A stretch of DNA of 64,000 bases, taken from contig JAOAAW010000063.1 of assembly GCA_026418655.1 (NCBI GenBank), positions 11,805 to 75,804 on the forward strand, given 5' to 3'. Origin of the DNA: a bacterium. GTDB lineage: Bacteria; Ratteibacteria; UBA8468; B48-G9; DTJG01. The position numbers and the translations under genes were made by a program. This document shows, piece after piece, positions 63,379 through 64,000 of the stretch (its first letter is position 1; each line of letters opens with the position of its first letter). The notes beneath the pieces were generated by a model that was not told the origin of the DNA, searched no databases, and worked only from the letters and a program-made list of their open reading frames with translations.

Positions 63379-64000
63379 CCTGTCCCCCTTTTTTATTGAT
63401 AAACAATCTGTAAAGATCCGGTCTTTTTTGTTTTGTCCTCTCAATTGCCTGCCGCAACCTCCATTGTTTTATCTTTTCATGGTTTCCAGACAAAAGGATT
63501 TTGGGCACTTTCAGTCCTCTGAAATCTTCAGGCCTTGTATAGCATGGCCAATCAAGAAGACAGTCAAAAAATGAGTCGTATTTTTGTGTTTCTTCTGGAA
63601 GCACACCCGGCAAAAGCCTTGTAATACAATCCACCATCACCATTGCCGGCAATTCTCCGCCTGTAAGGACATAGTCTCCAATAGAAATTTCCAGATCCAC
63701 TATTGTACGAACTCTTTCATCCACACCTTCATAATGGCCGCATATTATAATCAAACCCTTTTCTTTTGAAAGTTTCTTTGCCATGTCCTGGTTGAACATT
63801 TCACCCTGCGGGCTTGTCAAAATTGTTAAGGATTCTTTATTCTGACTCTTAACTTTTTCTACCGCAAGAAAAATCGGCTCACAGGCTAAAACCATTCCCT
63901 TTCCACCGCCATAGGCAGCGTCATCGACCTTTTTATGCTTATCCTTTGAAAAATCTCTCAGGTTCCACAGATGCAATTTCAGTATACCTCTATCCTGAGC
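63353..64000 (-). CDS. trmD: tRNA (guanine-N1)-methyltransferase, 5'-truncated by the window edge
   Basis: TrmD methylates G37 of tRNAs reading CNN and CGG codons with S-adenosylmethionine. The reading frame is open to the last base of the window (eight further codons before the TTG at 63976, reading [14 protein letters not shown]), so the start lies outside. Visible motifs are [63 protein letters not shown] and the knot end. The usual N-terminal block with LFPEMF is missing off-window. It starts the trmD-rplS-yraN-yifB run. Confidence 0.95.
   Translation of the reverse strand, partial: AQDRGILKLHLWNLRDFSKDKHKKVDDAAYGGGKGMVLACEPIFLAVEKVKSQNKESLTILTSPQGEMFNQDMAKKLSKEKGLIIICGHYEGVDERVRTIVDLEISIGDYVLTGGELPAMVMVDCITRLLPGVLPEETQKYDSFFDCLLDWPCYTRPEDFRGLKVPKILLSGNHEKIKQWRLRQAIERTKQKRPDLYRLFINKKGGQDASKNSRS

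Noticed and set aside
1..64000. CRISPR array, tRNA, rRNA, transposase or integrase
   Set aside because: No regularly spaced repeats, no tRNA cloverleaf and no mobile-element protein seen in any gap or frame.

Overview
The window is a contig-like stretch of a low-GC (about 38-40 % by eye), densely coded, Gram-negative bacterial genome. A lipid A type acyltransferase (LpxL/HtrB-like), Wza-like and Wzz-like polysaccharide export proteins and a pseudopilin point to an outer membrane. An anaerobic sulfatase-maturating radical SAM enzyme and a ferredoxin-like aldo/keto reductase point to anaerobic life. Many glycoside hydrolase, Gfo/Idh/MocA, ceramidase-fold and URO-D-fold genes are typical of uncultured glycan-degrading lineages around the PVC group/Omnitrophota. 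That placement is inference; no rRNA is present. No tRNA, rRNA, CRISPR array or insertion sequence was seen, and no gap between genes exceeds 300 bases.

Layout. 1-4864 (+): the 3' part of tilS, then an aldo/keto reductase, a PPC-domain protein and a glycosidase-like protein. 4854-5939 (-): a URO-D-fold protein with a zinc-methyltransferase motif. 6099-10151 (+): a large secreted Ig-like/zinc-protease gene broken by two opposite frameshifts, then a secreted HEAT-repeat protein. 10275-18891 (+): rpmA-acpS-nnrD running directly into a catabolic run (GH78 rhamnosidase, second URO-D protein, ceramidase-fold protein, Gfo/Idh dehydrogenase, class II aldolase). 18861-30485: anSME (-) diverging from a cytoplasmic-type sulfatase (+), then a pseudopilin, a secreted GH5-like enzyme, a ThuA-Gfo/Idh fusion, a second ceramidase-fold protein, a third Gfo/Idh protein and a RIFT-barrel (PL/YetA-like) protein. 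35306-30488 (-): sugar isomerase, DapA-like, DHODH-like and DUF4838 proteins.

35441-41490 (+): HAD phosphatase, TRIC channel, tyrS, class II (fuculose-type) aldolase, folP, ruvX and rnd. 41508-46455: single genes on alternating strands (glycosidase, HAD, left-handed beta-helix protein, GAF-GGDEF cyclase). 57776-46448 (-): one tightly packed run of polysaccharide export protein, Wzz, dnaX, ybaB, recR, acyltransferase, secreted glycosidase, C45-type hydrolase and inositol-phosphatase-like gene. 59158-57899 (-): DegT aminotransferase with its own promoter. 64000-59322 (-): 5'-truncated trmD, rplS, yraN, yifB, then a BNR/sialidase-like protein and a DUF72 protein.

How it fits together. The centre (about 11.7-35.3 kb) looks like a pathway that removes rhamnose and sulfate from a plant- or algal-type polysaccharide, oxidises sugars with several dehydrogenases and ends in aldolases. 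Most of these enzymes lack signal peptides, and no transporter or transcription regulator is encoded nearby. The most unusual aspects are the repeated pairing of ceramidase-fold proteins with Gfo/Idh dehydrogenases, URO-D-fold proteins away from haem genes, fusion of housekeeping and catabolic operons, and several start codons placed where a promoter predicts leaderless transcripts.
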